DNA of 8,914 nt from assembly GCA_030149405.1 (NCBI GenBank), contig JASBRM010000353.1, positions 1 to 8,914 on the forward strand, in the 5' to 3' direction. A model generated the notes under the pieces. That model saw only the letters and a program-made list of their open reading frames with translations. It was not told where the DNA came from and searched no databases. Source of the DNA: Neptuniibacter sp. Lineage in GTDB: Bacteria > Pseudomonadota > Gammaproteobacteria > Pseudomonadales > Balneatricaceae. Shown one piece after another: positions 1 through 7,475 of this stretch. Within the stretch, counting starts at the first letter, position 1; each line of letters opens with the position of its first letter. The translations under genes and the position numbers were made by a program.

Positions 1-2480
1 ACCGCTTTGGATTCCGGAACAGCAAACATATCATTTTGGATCGGTGAGGGTGGGGCTGAAATTTGTGCTCCTACAGCAACATCCTGTTCCAACATGGCCA
101 GTTTAAGCTTGGCCTGATCAATGACATGCCCAGGCACACCAGCAAGCTGGGCAACCTGTAAACCATAACTCTGACTCGCAGCACCTTCTTTAACTTCGTG
201 CAGAAATACGATGTGATCATTATGTTCGACCGCAGTCAGGTGAACATTAAAAACAGTCGGCGCTTGCTCAGGCAGGCTGGTAAGTTCGAAATAATGTGTG
301 GCGAAAAGCGTAAATGCCTTGGTTTCTCTGGCCAGGTTATCAGCGCAAGCCCAGGCCAGCGATAGACCGTCAAAGGTACTGGTGCCTCGTCCAACCTCAT
401 CCATTAACACAAGGCTTCGTTCTGTGGCATTGTGCATAATGTTTGCAGTTTCAGTCATTTCGACCATGAAGGTAGAGCGACCACCGGCAAGATCGTCCGA
501 TGAACCCATACGGGTGAAGATTCTATCAACAATGCCAATAGTGGCTGTTGATGCCGGAACGTAGCTGCCGATATGAGCCAGAAGAGTAATCAGCGCTATC
601 TGGCGCATATAGGTGGATTTACCGCCCATGTTAGGGCCGGTGATGATAAGCATCTTTCGCTCATCATCAAGTTCGAGATCATTTGCTACAAATGGCTCAT
701 CAAGAACGCTTTCAACAACGGGGTGACGACCACGTTGAATATTAATCTGTGGTTCTTCTGTCAGAGTCGGTGGCACATAATCCAGAGTAGAGGCTCTTTC
801 AGATAGGTTGGTTAAAACATCCAGTTCAGCCGTCGCTGCAGCAGAATCTTGTAGATCTGCAAGATCTTCAGCAACGATTTCAAGTAATTCCTCATAAAGA
901 GCTTTTTCGCGCGCCAGAGCGCGGCTTTTTGCGGAGAGCGCCTTGTCCTCGAACTCTTTCAGTTCTGGAGTGATATAACGCTCCGCGTTTTTAAGTGTTT
1001 GGCGGCGGATATATTCAGCAGGAAGTTCGGTATTTTGGGCTTTACCAATCTCTATATAATAACCGTGAACACGGTTGTAGCCGACTTTAAGTGTAGGAAT
1101 GCCGGTGCGTTCTTTCTCGCGGGTTTCAAGATCAATAAGGTATGCGCCAGCATTCTCGCTCAGGCCACGTAACTCATCTAGCTCTGAATCATAGCCAGAA
1201 GCAATCACACCCCCATCACGTATCACCACGGGTGGATTTTCAATGATCGCAGCTCCAAGCAGGCCAGCGAGTTTTGGGAAATGTGAGATTTGTTCTGCCA
1301 ACTCCTGTATCAGAGGTGCGGCATTCCCCTGTAATAAAGTCTGCAATTCAGGAAGAACTTGTAAAGCGTTTTTCAGTCTTTCCAGATCACGAGGGCGTGC
1401 AGACCTTAGAGCAATTCGGGCAAGTATGCGTTCACTATCGCCAATGCCTTTTAGTATTTGCTGGATCTCTTCGAATCGGTAACCGTCCTGCAGCCAGTTT
1501 ATGGATGCTTGCCTTGCCAGAAGAGCGGCTCGGTCCTGCAATGGGCGATGCAGCCAACGACGTAATAAGCGACTACCCATTGGAGTGCGGCATTGATCAA
1601 TAACCTGAGCAAGGGTGTTGTCAAAACCACCCGAGAGGTTTTGGTCAATTTCAAGGTTCTTTCGTGTGGCTGTGTCCAGGGCAACGCAGTCGTTATGTTG
1701 TTCTACCTGAATACGCCGGATATGTGGCAGAGCCGTGCGTTGAGTATCTTTGGCATACTGCAATAAACAACCAGCAGCCGTGATCGCTACTTGAAGGTGG
1801 TCACAGCCAAACCCTCCCAGGTCTTTAACCTTGAACTGTTGGCAGAGAAGATTGTTTGCAGTATCTGCTTCAAAGTGCCAGGGTGCCTGAGGACGTAAGC
1901 CTTTACGTTGGATAAGAATTTCAGCTAGCTGGCTGTCTTCATTAAACAGCGTTTCGGACGGACGCAACCGTTCAAGTTCACTGATAAGCGCTTCCTGTGT
2001 ATCGACTTCCATCAGACTGAAGCGGCCAGAAGCAATATCAACAATAGCGAAACCAAATTTGTGATCAATCTGGTTCAGAGCAACCAGAAGGTTGTCCCGG
2101 TTTTCATCCAGCAATGCTTCGTCGCTCACCGTGCCTGGAGTAATAATTCGAGCCACAGCGCGTTCAACCGGACCCTTGCTGGTGGCTGGATCGCCAATCT
2201 GCTCACAGATAACTACGGATTCGCCGGCGCGGACGATCTTACCTACATAACTCTCGGCAGCATGGTAAGGAATGCCTGCCATTGGGATGGGTTCGCCTGC
2301 GGATTTACCTCTTGCTGTGAGTGAAATGTCGAGCAACTCTGCAGCTTTTTTAGCGTCATCGAAAAACAGCTCGTAGAAATCACCCATGCGGTAAAACACC
2401 AGTTGATCAGGGTGTTGCGCTTTGATGCGTAGGTATTGCTGCATCATTGGAGTGTGGCCGGAAGCTGCTTTTTTAGTCAT
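1..2480 (-). CDS. mutS: DNA mismatch repair ATPase MutS (3' end cut by window edge)
   Basis: MutS recognises mismatches and small loops in newly replicated DNA and recruits MutL. The reading frame runs unbroken from ATG at 2480 to the left edge: 826 complete codons, against about 853-855 residues in E. coli-type proteins, so roughly 30 C-terminal residues are missing. Visible in order: the mismatch-reading Phe-X-Glu (F35-Y-E37 in GDFYELFF); connector and core/lever domains with no indel large enough to shift later motifs; Walker [10 protein letters not shown] at residues 615-623 (about 615-638); the Walker B-linked DEVGRGTS with D694-E695 (about 380-401); and the HYFEL signature. Near the end, QNDMF (residues 815-819, about 24-38) fits the beta-clamp binding consensus. 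The start gives eight residues before HTPMMQQY, close to E. coli, but no clear Shine-Dalgarno precedes it. It is transcribed away from pncC. Confidence 0.98.
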   Translation of the reverse strand, partial: MTKKAASGHTPMMQQYLRIKAQHPDQLVFYRMGDFYELFFDDAKKAAELLDISLTARGKSAGEPIPMAGIPYHAAESYVGKIVRAGESVVICEQIGDPATSKGPVERAVARIITPGTVSDEALLDENRDNLLVALNQIDHKFGFAIVDIASGRFSLMEVDTQEALISELERLRPSETLFNEDSQLAEILIQRKGLRPQAPWHFEADTANNLLCQQFKVKDLGGFGCDHLQVAITAAGCLLQYAKDTQRTALPHIRRIQVEQHNDCVALDTATRKNLEIDQNLSGGFDNTLAQVIDQCRTPMGSRLLRRWLHRPLQDRAALLARQASINWLQDGYRFEEIQQILKGIGDSERILARIALRSARPRDLERLKNALQVLPELQTLLQGNAAPLIQELAEQISHFPKLAGLLGAAIIENPPVVIRDGGVIASGYDSELDELRGLSENAGAYLIDLETREKERTGIPTLKVGYNRVHGYYIEIGKAQNTELPAEYIRRQTLKNAERYITPELKEFEDKALSAKSRALAREKALYEELLEIVAEDLADLQDSAAATAELDVLTNLSERASTLDYVPPTLTEEPQINIQRGRHPVVESVLDEPFVANDLELDDERKMLIITGPNMGGKSTYMRQIALITLLAHIGSYVPASTATIGIVDRIFTRMGSSDDLAGGRSTFMVEMTETANIMHNATERSLVLMDEVGRGTSTFDGLSLAWACADNLARETKAFTLFATHYFELTSLPEQAPTVFNVHLTAVEHNDHIVFLHEVKEGAASQSYGLQVAQLAGVPGHVIDQAKLKLAMLEQDVAVGAQISAPPSPIQNDMFAVPESKA
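24..38 (-). other. mutS: candidate beta-clamp binding motif in MutS
   Basis: These codons read QNDMF, residues 815-819 of MutS. The clamp-binding consensus is QxxL/M-F, and E. coli MutS carries QMSLL at almost the same place (residues 812-816). The segment follows a proline- and serine-containing linker after the ATPase domain, as expected of an exposed tail peptide. That it tethers MutS to the replication sliding clamp is inferred from position and consensus. Confidence 0.6.
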
Positions 2481-2577
2481 AGTCAAAGATTGAACCAGTT
2501 GTACAAAACTGCTGTTATGCAGAGGTAAGTTCAGGCATTGTACGGGAATTGGAATCTATTACATAGGTGGTTAAAAC
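2481..2577. promoter_or_regulatory. mutS-pncC divergent intergenic region with inverted repeats
   Basis: This 97-bp gap must hold the start signals of both divergent genes. On the plus strand, TTGAAC (2490-2495), 17 bases, then TGTTAT (2513-2518) is a weak sigma70-like pair, 4 of 6 matches in each box. On the minus strand, TACAAT (2537-2542) is a fair -10 toward mutS, but no convincing -35 precedes it. Two inverted repeats abut: CAGTT-N6-AACTG (2496-2511) and CTGC-N6-GCAG (2509-2522). Both overlap the plus-strand promoter candidate. No LexA core (CTGT-N8-ACAG) is present. The promoter assignments are tentative. Confidence 0.35.
2565..2570 (+). promoter_or_regulatory. pncC: ribosome binding site of pncC
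   Basis: AGGTGG lies seven bases before ATG 2578. It is a good Shine-Dalgarno match that supports this start for pncC. Confidence 0.7.
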
Positions 2578-3054
2578 ATGCAGGACCTGGTAACAAAAAT
2601 TGCTGCTAAATTGCTGGAAAAAAAGAGGGTATTGGCAACGGCAGAGTCCTGTACAGGAGGCTGGATTGCGCAGCAGTTAACTGATGTTGCTGGAAGTTCC
2701 GAATGGTTCGATAGTGGCTGTGTAACCTACAGCAATAAATCCAAACAGCGATTACTGGGCGTTAGCACTGAAAGTCTAGAGTCCTGCGGTGCTGTCTCAG
2801 AGGAAGTAGTCACTGAAATGGCGGAGGGGGTGCTCTCTAGTGCTGAGGTATCGATCAGTGTTGCAACCAGTGGTGTTGCTGGCCCTGGAGGAGGCAGTGT
2901 TGAAAAGCCTGTAGGTACAGTATGGTTTGCATGGGCAGAACAAGGGAAAGCTACCAGAACAGAAAAAAAACAATTTTCTGGGGATCGTGAATCCGTTCGA
3001 AAACAAGCAGTTAAATATGCCCTGGAAGGAATTTTGAAGAACTTGTCTGATTGA
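2578..3054 (+). CDS. pncC: nicotinamide-nucleotide amidase PncC (CinA C-terminal domain protein)
   Basis: The 158-residue protein consists only of the CinA C-terminal domain, like E. coli PncC/YgaD (about 165 residues). It lacks the N-terminal domain of long CinA proteins. The family deamidates NMN to nicotinate mononucleotide plus ammonia in the cytoplasm, returning NMN to NAD synthesis. Conserved blocks seen: TAESCTGGWIA near residues 21-31, with the serine region tied to catalysis in the family; GCVTYSNKSK at 47-56; TSGVAGPGGG at 97-106; KPVGTVWFA at 110-118; and FSGDRESVR at 133-141. All are intact and the length is normal. ATG 2578 has AGGTGG seven bases upstream. The stop lies 88 bp before recA, and no terminator is visible between them, so read-through into recA is likely. 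Much of NMN comes from NAD-dependent DNA ligase, which fits the repair neighbourhood. Confidence 0.93.
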   Translation: MQDLVTKIAAKLLEKKRVLATAESCTGGWIAQQLTDVAGSSEWFDSGCVTYSNKSKQRLLGVSTESLESCGAVSEEVVTEMAEGVLSSAEVSISVATSGVAGPGGGSVEKPVGTVWFAWAEQGKATRTEKKQFSGDRESVRKQAVKYALEGILKNLSD

Positions 3055-3057
3055 TAC

Positions 3058-3085
3058 TTGCAATCCATTAAACTTGTGAAATAAT
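3058..3085 (+). promoter_or_regulatory. recA: recA promoter (extended -10 type)
   Basis: TTGCAA (3058-3063) serves as the -35. After a 16-base spacer comes AATAAT (3080-3085), which matches TATAAT at five of six positions. TG at 3077-3078 followed by one base gives an extended -10, which supports the choice. Transcription would start near 3092, inside the LexA box, so bound LexA would block initiation. The promoter begins four bases after the pncC stop. The positions are inferred from consensus only. Confidence 0.6.
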
Positions 3086-3104
3086 ACTGTCCATACATAC
3101 AGTA
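3085..3104 (+). promoter_or_regulatory. LexA (SOS) box of recA
   Basis: CTGT at 3087-3090, eight bases, then ACAG at 3099-3102 is the exact gammaproteobacterial LexA core. The palindrome extends outward by TA on each side (TACTGT...ACAGTA). The alternating, AT-rich middle (CCATACAT) resembles the E. coli consensus. It overlaps the expected recA start of transcription and lies 38 bp before the recA ATG. Repression by LexA and induction on DNA damage follow from established knowledge of this motif. Confidence 0.93.
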
Positions 3105-3142
3105 TTTCCAACGCAACGTAATTTGAGAGCACAGGGTTGATA

Positions 3143-4186
3143 ATGGACGCTAATCGCAAAAAAGCGCTGGATGCAGCGTTAGGTCAGATTGAAAGACAGT
3201 TTGGTAAAGGTGCAGTTATGCGCATGGGGGATCAGCCGCGTGAAGCTATTCCTTCTGTATCAACTGGTTCTCTGGGCTTGGATATCGCGCTGGGCATAGG
3301 CGGTCTGCCATATGGGCGTATTGTAGAGATCTATGGTCCTGAATCTTCCGGTAAAACGACCCTGACATTGCAAGTGGTTGCTGAAGCGCAGAAGCAGGGT
3401 AAGACTTGTGCCTTTGTTGATGCTGAGCATGCACTTGATCCTATTTACGCTGAAAAACTGGGTGTAGATGTGGATAACCTACTGGTATCCCAGCCTGACA
3501 CAGGTGAGCAGGCACTTGAAATTACAGACATGCTGGTGCGTTCAAATGCGGTTGACGTAATTATCGTTGACTCAGTGGCTGCGCTGACACCTAAGGCTGA
3601 GATCGAGGGCGACATGGGTGATGCCCACGTAGGCCTCCAGGCACGTTTAATGTCTCAGGCGCTGCGCAAGCTGACGGGTAATGTAAAAAGTTCTAACTGT
3701 CTGTTGGTATTCATCAACCAGATTCGTATGAAGATCGGGGTCATGTTTGGTAACCCAGAAACCACGACAGGTGGTAATGCCCTTAAGTTCTATTCATCTG
3801 TACGTTTAGATATTCGTCGTACCGGGGCGATTAAACAGGGCGATGAAGTAGTTGGTAACGAAACACGCGTTAAGGTTGTTAAGAACAAGGTATCGCCTCC
3901 GTTCAAACAAGCAGAGTTCCAGATTATGTACGGTCAGGGTATCTACCATATGGGCGAAGTAATCGATCTGGGTGTAAAAGAGGGATTGGTTGATAAATCG
4001 GGAGCATGGTACGCCTATAACGGCGATAAAATTGGCCAGGGTAAAGCCAACGCGGCTAAATTCCTGGAAGAAAACCCTGAAATTGCGAATGCCATCGAAA
4101 CTGAGATCCGCAATAGGTTGCTAGCTTCAACAGTACCGCAGGAAGCTGAAGAGGATGAAGCCTCAGAAAACCTGGATCTGATTTAA
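3143..4186 (+). CDS. recA: recombinase RecA
   Basis: RecA forms ATP-dependent filaments on single-stranded DNA, carries out strand exchange and triggers LexA self-cleavage. The 347-residue protein is full length. Seen in order: the N-terminal oligomerisation helix ([18 protein letters not shown]), Walker A GPESSGKT at residues 65-72, the [10 protein letters not shown] segment with the catalytic glutamate near 95, Walker B VIIVD ending near residue 143, the L2 DNA-binding loop in the [19 protein letters not shown] stretch near 193-211, and an acidic tail rich in Glu and Asp. ATG 3143 is preferred: AGGG lies six bases upstream, and Pseudomonas RecA also begins MDxN. TTG at 3137, two codons earlier, would instead match the E. 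coli N-terminus in length. The gene follows a LexA box and is followed by a terminator before recX, the usual SOS arrangement. Confidence 0.99.
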   Translation: MDANRKKALDAALGQIERQFGKGAVMRMGDQPREAIPSVSTGSLGLDIALGIGGLPYGRIVEIYGPESSGKTTLTLQVVAEAQKQGKTCAFVDAEHALDPIYAEKLGVDVDNLLVSQPDTGEQALEITDMLVRSNAVDVIIVDSVAALTPKAEIEGDMGDAHVGLQARLMSQALRKLTGNVKSSNCLLVFINQIRMKIGVMFGNPETTTGGNALKFYSSVRLDIRRTGAIKQGDEVVGNETRVKVVKNKVSPPFKQAEFQIMYGQGIYHMGEVIDLGVKEGLVDKSGAWYAYNGDKIGQGKANAAKFLEENPEIANAIETEIRNRLLASTVPQEAEEDEASENLDLI

Positions 4187-4207
4187 GGCGTTACAATAGA
4201 TTAATCC

Positions 4208-4239
4208 AAAACCTCTGGCAGTTTGTCGGAGGTTTTTTT
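4208..4239 (+). terminator. Rho-independent terminator between recA and recX
   Basis: AAAACCTC (4208-4215) pairs with GAGGTTTT (4229-4236), leaving a loop of about 13 bases that can close further through a T-G and a G-C pair. The T run continues through 4239, seven T in a row. It begins 21 bases after the recA stop. In E. coli a terminator at the same place lets only a small fraction of recA transcripts reach recX. The 3' arm contains GGAGG (4228-4232), the best Shine-Dalgarno sequence near recX. Confidence 0.85.
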
Positions 4240-4253
4240 ATCTGGTGAAAGCG

Positions 4254-4718
4254 ATGGCTGAACCGCTAACGGAAAAAGAGCTTTGGAGTAAAGCTATCCA
4301 GTATCTCGCGCGTCGAGAGTACACAAGGAAAGAGCTTGTGGATAAGCTGGGTAAGCTATCTCCAGAAAATGTTGAGGCTGTGCTCAATTCTTTAGAGAGT
4401 GATGGCTATCAATCGGACCGAAGGTTTACGGAAAGTTTTGTTCGTATGCGAGCCGCGCAAGGGCATGGTCTCAACAGAATACGGTTTGATCTCCAGAAAA
4501 AAGGTGTAGGTTCAAATCTGCTGAATGAAATACTGGAAGAGCTTTGTGTCGATTGGTATGAGCAGGCTGCGGAGGTCTATTCAAGAAAGTATGCCTTAGA
4601 ACTGAATGATTCTGACTACAAAGAAAAGTCGAAAAGAATACGATTTATGAGTCAGCGTGGTTATTCAATGGATGAAATCATGCATGCTATCTCTCAGCAT
4701 CACAGCGAAATTGACTAG
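4254..4718 (+). CDS. recX: regulatory protein RecX
   Basis: RecX binds the RecA filament and limits its growth and its ATPase and coprotease activity. The product from ATG 4254 is 154 residues, normal for the family (E. coli 166). It is all-helical and built of three-helix repeats. The first repeat shows the signature YLARREYTRKELVDKL. Next come ESDGYQSDRRFTESFVRMRAAQGHGLNRIRFDLQKKGV, the typical RecX core, and a C-terminal FMSQRGYSMDEIMHAI. The start is ambiguous. GTG 4245 adds three residues and has GGAGG (4228-4232) at a long 12-base spacing, inside the terminator stem. ATG 4254 has GGTGA (4244-4248) at five bases. I chose the ATG for codon and spacing. It depends on read-through from recA unless a promoter inside recA exists. 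Confidence 0.95.
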   Translation: MAEPLTEKELWSKAIQYLARREYTRKELVDKLGKLSPENVEAVLNSLESDGYQSDRRFTESFVRMRAAQGHGLNRIRFDLQKKGVGSNLLNEILEELCVDWYEQAAEVYSRKYALELNDSDYKEKSKRIRFMSQRGYSMDEIMHAISQHHSEID

Positions 4719-4869
4719 TCTCTATACCTGATTTTCCCCTCCACCAGGTTACTTTATTAACCGTTCAAAAATATTCGAACAATTTTCGAACACGATATAT
4801 ACTATTGCGCCCTTATTTGTGGTGATTATGTGCCGTTAGTGAGCAAGGGTTTTAATAACGGCTTTACCT
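4719..4869 (+). promoter_or_regulatory. alaS: recX-alaS intergenic region with alaS promoter and TTCGAA repeats
   Basis: A likely -10, TATACT (4798-4803), is followed by about 66 bases of leader before the first alaS start. The best -35 is only weak: TTCGAA (4774-4779) at an 18-base spacing. That same TTCGAAC recurs at 4785-4791, eleven bases on, and a looser TTCAAAA lies at 4764-4770. TTCGAA is its own reverse complement, so 4774-4790 is also a perfect inverted repeat with a 5-base gap. E. coli AlaRS represses its own gene through a palindrome near the start of transcription, so an operator is possible here but not shown. ACCTG/CAGGT (4726-4749) could pair, but no T run follows, so no terminator for recX is seen. 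Confidence 0.5.
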
Positions 4870-4893
4870 ATGGATGCGTATACGGTTTTCCAA

Positions 4894-7458
4894 ATGAAAT
4901 ACATGACAAGTGCTGAGATTCGCCAGGCGTTTTTAGATTTTTTTAAACAGCAGGGCCATGAGGTTGTAGATAGTAGTTCACTGATTCCAGCGAATGATCC
5001 GACTTTGATGTTTACAAATGCTGGTATGGTGCAGTTCAAGGATGTTTTCCTGGGCAGTGACAAACGTAACTACACCAGAGCTACCAGCTCGCAGCGTTGT
5101 GTACGTGCGGGTGGTAAACATAATGACCTGGAAAACGTTGGTTATACCGCGCGTCATCACACATTCTTTGAAATGCTGGGCAACTTCAGTTTCGGCGACT
5201 ATTTCAAACAGGATGCGATTAAGTTTGCTTGGAACTTCCTGACCGAAGAGTTGGGCCTGCCAAAAGAGAAACTTTGGGTAACGGTTCATCATTCTGATGA
5301 TGAAGCAGAACGTATCTGGAAAGAAGAAGTCGGTGTCGATCCGGAACGTTTCTCCAAGCTTGATGAAGATAATTTCTGGTCAATGGGTGATACAGGTCCC
5401 TGTGGACCATGTACTGAGATCTTTTTTGATCATGGTGCAGATGTCTGGGGCGGCCCTCCAGGCAGCCCGGAAGAAGACGGTGATCGTTACATTGAAATCT
5501 GGAATGTTGTATTTATGCAGTACAACCGCAGTGCCGATGGCGAAATGACACCTCTGCCAAAACCTTCTGTTGATACCGGAATGGGACTTGAGCGTATTGC
5601 TGCGGTTATGCAAAACGTTCATTCCAACTACGAAATAGATATGTTCCAGAACCTACTGAAAGCGACAGCTTCTGCAGTGGGCACAACGGATCTGGATAAT
5701 AAATCCCTGCGCGTAATTGCGGACCATATTCGTTCCTGTTCATTCCTGATTGTTGATGGTGTTTTACCATCCAATGAAGGTGCAGGATATGTGTTGCGTC
5801 GTATTATTCGCCGTGCTGTTCGTCACGGTAATAAGCTGGGCGCTAAAGGTGCTTTCTTTAATGAATTGGTTGCAGCCCTTGTAAAAGAGATGGGTGAAGC
5901 ATATCCGGAACTGACTGAGAAGCAGTCTCAGGTGGAACGCGTTCTTTTGAAAGAGGAAGAACAATTTGCGAAGACGCTTGATCATGGTATGCGTCTGCTG
6001 CAGGAAGCTATTGATAGTTTGGACGGCACCATTATCCCTGGTGAAACTGTATTCAAGCTTTACGATACGTACGGTTTCCCGCATGACCTGACGGCAGATG
6101 TCGCTCGAGAGCACGAGCTTACGATCGACGAAGAAGGGTTTGAGCGTGAAATGGAAGCTCAGCGTGAGCGTGCACGTGCAGCGGGTAAATTCTCGATCGA
6201 TTATAACGATGCAATTAAATTAGATGGTGAAACCAGCTTCACGGGTTACGAGCACCTTTCAGGTGAAGCATCTTCAGTTGTTGCTCTGTTTAAGGATGGC
6301 GAGTCGGTTGATGCGCTGCAGGAAGGTGAATCAGGACTGGTTGTTCTGGACGAAACCCCGTTTTATGCAGAGTCAGGTGGTCAGGTAGGTGATACCGGTG
6401 CTCTGTCAGCGGGTGCGACAAGCTTTGCTGTAAATAACTGCACCAAAGAAGGTAAAAACAACCTCCATCATGGCGTTATAACTTCAGGAATACTGAAGGT
6501 GGGGGATAAAGTTGCGGCACAAGTCGATGCTGAGCGTCGTCAGGCGATTGCTCTGAACCATTCTGCAACTCACTTGTTACATGAAGCACTTCGTGTGGTA
6601 CTGGGTGAGCATGTACAGCAGAAAGGTTCTTTGAATGATGAAGAGCGTCTGCGTTTTGACTTCTCTCACTTCGAAGCGATGACCACTGAACAGGTAGCCG
6701 AAGTTGAACAATTGGTAAACGATCAGATTCGCCTGAATACTGCAGTTGTTACAGAAATTATGGAAATTGAAGCAGCAAAAGCAAAAGGTGCCGCTGCTCT
6801 GTTTGGTGAAAAGTACGACGACGAAGTACGTGTGCTTTCCATGGGTGGAGATTTCTCTATAGAGCTCTGTGGCGGTACTCACGCTAAGCGTACGGGTGAT
6901 ATTGGCTTGCTGAAAATTACATCCGAAGGTGGTGTGGCTGCAGGTGTACGCCGTGTCGAAGCTGTGACAGGTGCTGGAGCGCTGGATTATTTTGCTGAGC
7001 AGAAAAACCAGTTTGAGCAGAAACTGCAAGATCAACAGGCGAAAACACGCTTGCTTGAAAAAGAACTCGAGCAAATGAAAGCGAAACTTGCCGCTGCAAA
7101 AGGTGCAGATCTGGCCAGTAATGCAGTCGAAATTAACGGCGTAAAAGTTTTGGTAGCTCAGCTTGAAGGCGTTGAGCCAAAAGCCTTGCGCGATACAATC
7201 GACCAGCTGAAAAATAAACTTGGCAATGGTGTTGTTGTTCTAGCGACGGTCTCTGATGGCAAGATTGCTCTGGCAGCGGGTGTGACTAAAGACTTGACTG
7301 CAAAAGTGCGTGCAGGCGATCTCATTAAAGAATTGACTGCTAAACTGGGTGGTAAAGGTGGCGGTCGTCCTGATTTTGCTCAGGGTGGTGGTTCTGATCT
7401 TGCGGCACTTCCTGCTGCGCTGGAATCAGTATCCGCTCTTGTTGAAGCAGCGGTATAA
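4894..7458 (+). CDS. alaS: alanine-tRNA ligase AlaRS
   Basis: AlaRS charges tRNA-Ala with alanine, reading the G3:U70 pair, and clears mischarged Ser and Gly. From ATG 4894 it is 854 residues (E. coli 876). Seen in order: the class II aminoacylation domain starting at [11 protein letters not shown], with [18 protein letters not shown] and the motif 3 element GMGLER (G231-R234); the tRNA-recognition middle; the editing domain with zinc ligands HSATH (H556, H560) and CGGTH (C659, H663); a coiled-coil segment rich in Glu, Lys and Gln near 700-735; and the C-terminal domain ending in a glycine-rich [15 protein letters not shown] near 819-833. All key residues are present. Three starts are possible: ATG 4870 (nine residues longer than E. 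coli's lead-in), 4894 and 4903. Both 4870 and 4894 have only a weak ACGG eight bases upstream. 4894 best fits the family N-terminus. lysC follows by 17 bp. Confidence 0.98.
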   Translation: MKYMTSAEIRQAFLDFFKQQGHEVVDSSSLIPANDPTLMFTNAGMVQFKDVFLGSDKRNYTRATSSQRCVRAGGKHNDLENVGYTARHHTFFEMLGNFSFGDYFKQDAIKFAWNFLTEELGLPKEKLWVTVHHSDDEAERIWKEEVGVDPERFSKLDEDNFWSMGDTGPCGPCTEIFFDHGADVWGGPPGSPEEDGDRYIEIWNVVFMQYNRSADGEMTPLPKPSVDTGMGLERIAAVMQNVHSNYEIDMFQNLLKATASAVGTTDLDNKSLRVIADHIRSCSFLIVDGVLPSNEGAGYVLRRIIRRAVRHGNKLGAKGAFFNELVAALVKEMGEAYPELTEKQSQVERVLLKEEEQFAKTLDHGMRLLQEAIDSLDGTIIPGETVFKLYDTYGFPHDLTADVAREHELTIDEEGFEREMEAQRERARAAGKFSIDYNDAIKLDGETSFTGYEHLSGEASSVVALFKDGESVDALQEGESGLVVLDETPFYAESGGQVGDTGALSAGATSFAVNNCTKEGKNNLHHGVITSGILKVGDKVAAQVDAERRQAIALNHSATHLLHEALRVVLGEHVQQKGSLNDEERLRFDFSHFEAMTTEQVAEVEQLVNDQIRLNTAVVTEIMEIEAAKAKGAAALFGEKYDDEVRVLSMGGDFSIELCGGTHAKRTGDIGLLKITSEGGVAAGVRRVEAVTGAGALDYFAEQKNQFEQKLQDQQAKTRLLEKELEQMKAKLAAAKGADLASNAVEINGVKVLVAQLEGVEPKALRDTIDQLKNKLGNGVVVLATVSDGKIALAAGVTKDLTAKVRAGDLIKELTAKLGGKGGGRPDFAQGGGSDLAALPAALESVSALVEAAV

Positions 7459-7462
7459 GCGC

Positions 7463-7470
7463 AAGAGGGA
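7463..7470 (+). promoter_or_regulatory. lysC: ribosome binding site of lysC
   Basis: AAGAGGGA sits between the alaS stop and ATG 7476, five bases before the start. The 17-bp gap has no room for a separate promoter, so lysC is read from the alaS transcript or from a promoter within alaS. Confidence 0.7.
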
Positions 7471-7475
7471 AAGCT

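Noticed and set aside
298..2324. Several plus-strand open frames of 77-109 codons across positions 1-2480
   Set aside because: All are shadows of mutS, whose minus-strand frame is continuous and conserved from 2480 to the edge.
3137..3142. TTG 3137 as the recA start
   Set aside because: It would match the length of the E. coli N-terminus, but ATG 3143 has a better-placed AGGG and matches the Pseudomonas MDxN start.
2727..3159. Two open frames (120-129 codons) antisense to pncC and the recA promoter
   Set aside because: They cross the conserved pncC frame and the LexA box, have no ribosome site that I can see and no family resemblance.
4726..4749. ACCTG/CAGGT inverted repeat after recX as a terminator
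   Set aside because: The stem is only five base pairs with a 14-base loop and no T run follows.
6577..7074. 165-codon open frame antisense to alaS
   Set aside because: It lies fully inside alaS, whose plus-strand frame carries the HSATH and CGGTH editing motifs. The antisense product is rich in Phe, Cys and Leu with no recognisable domain, typical of a shadow frame.
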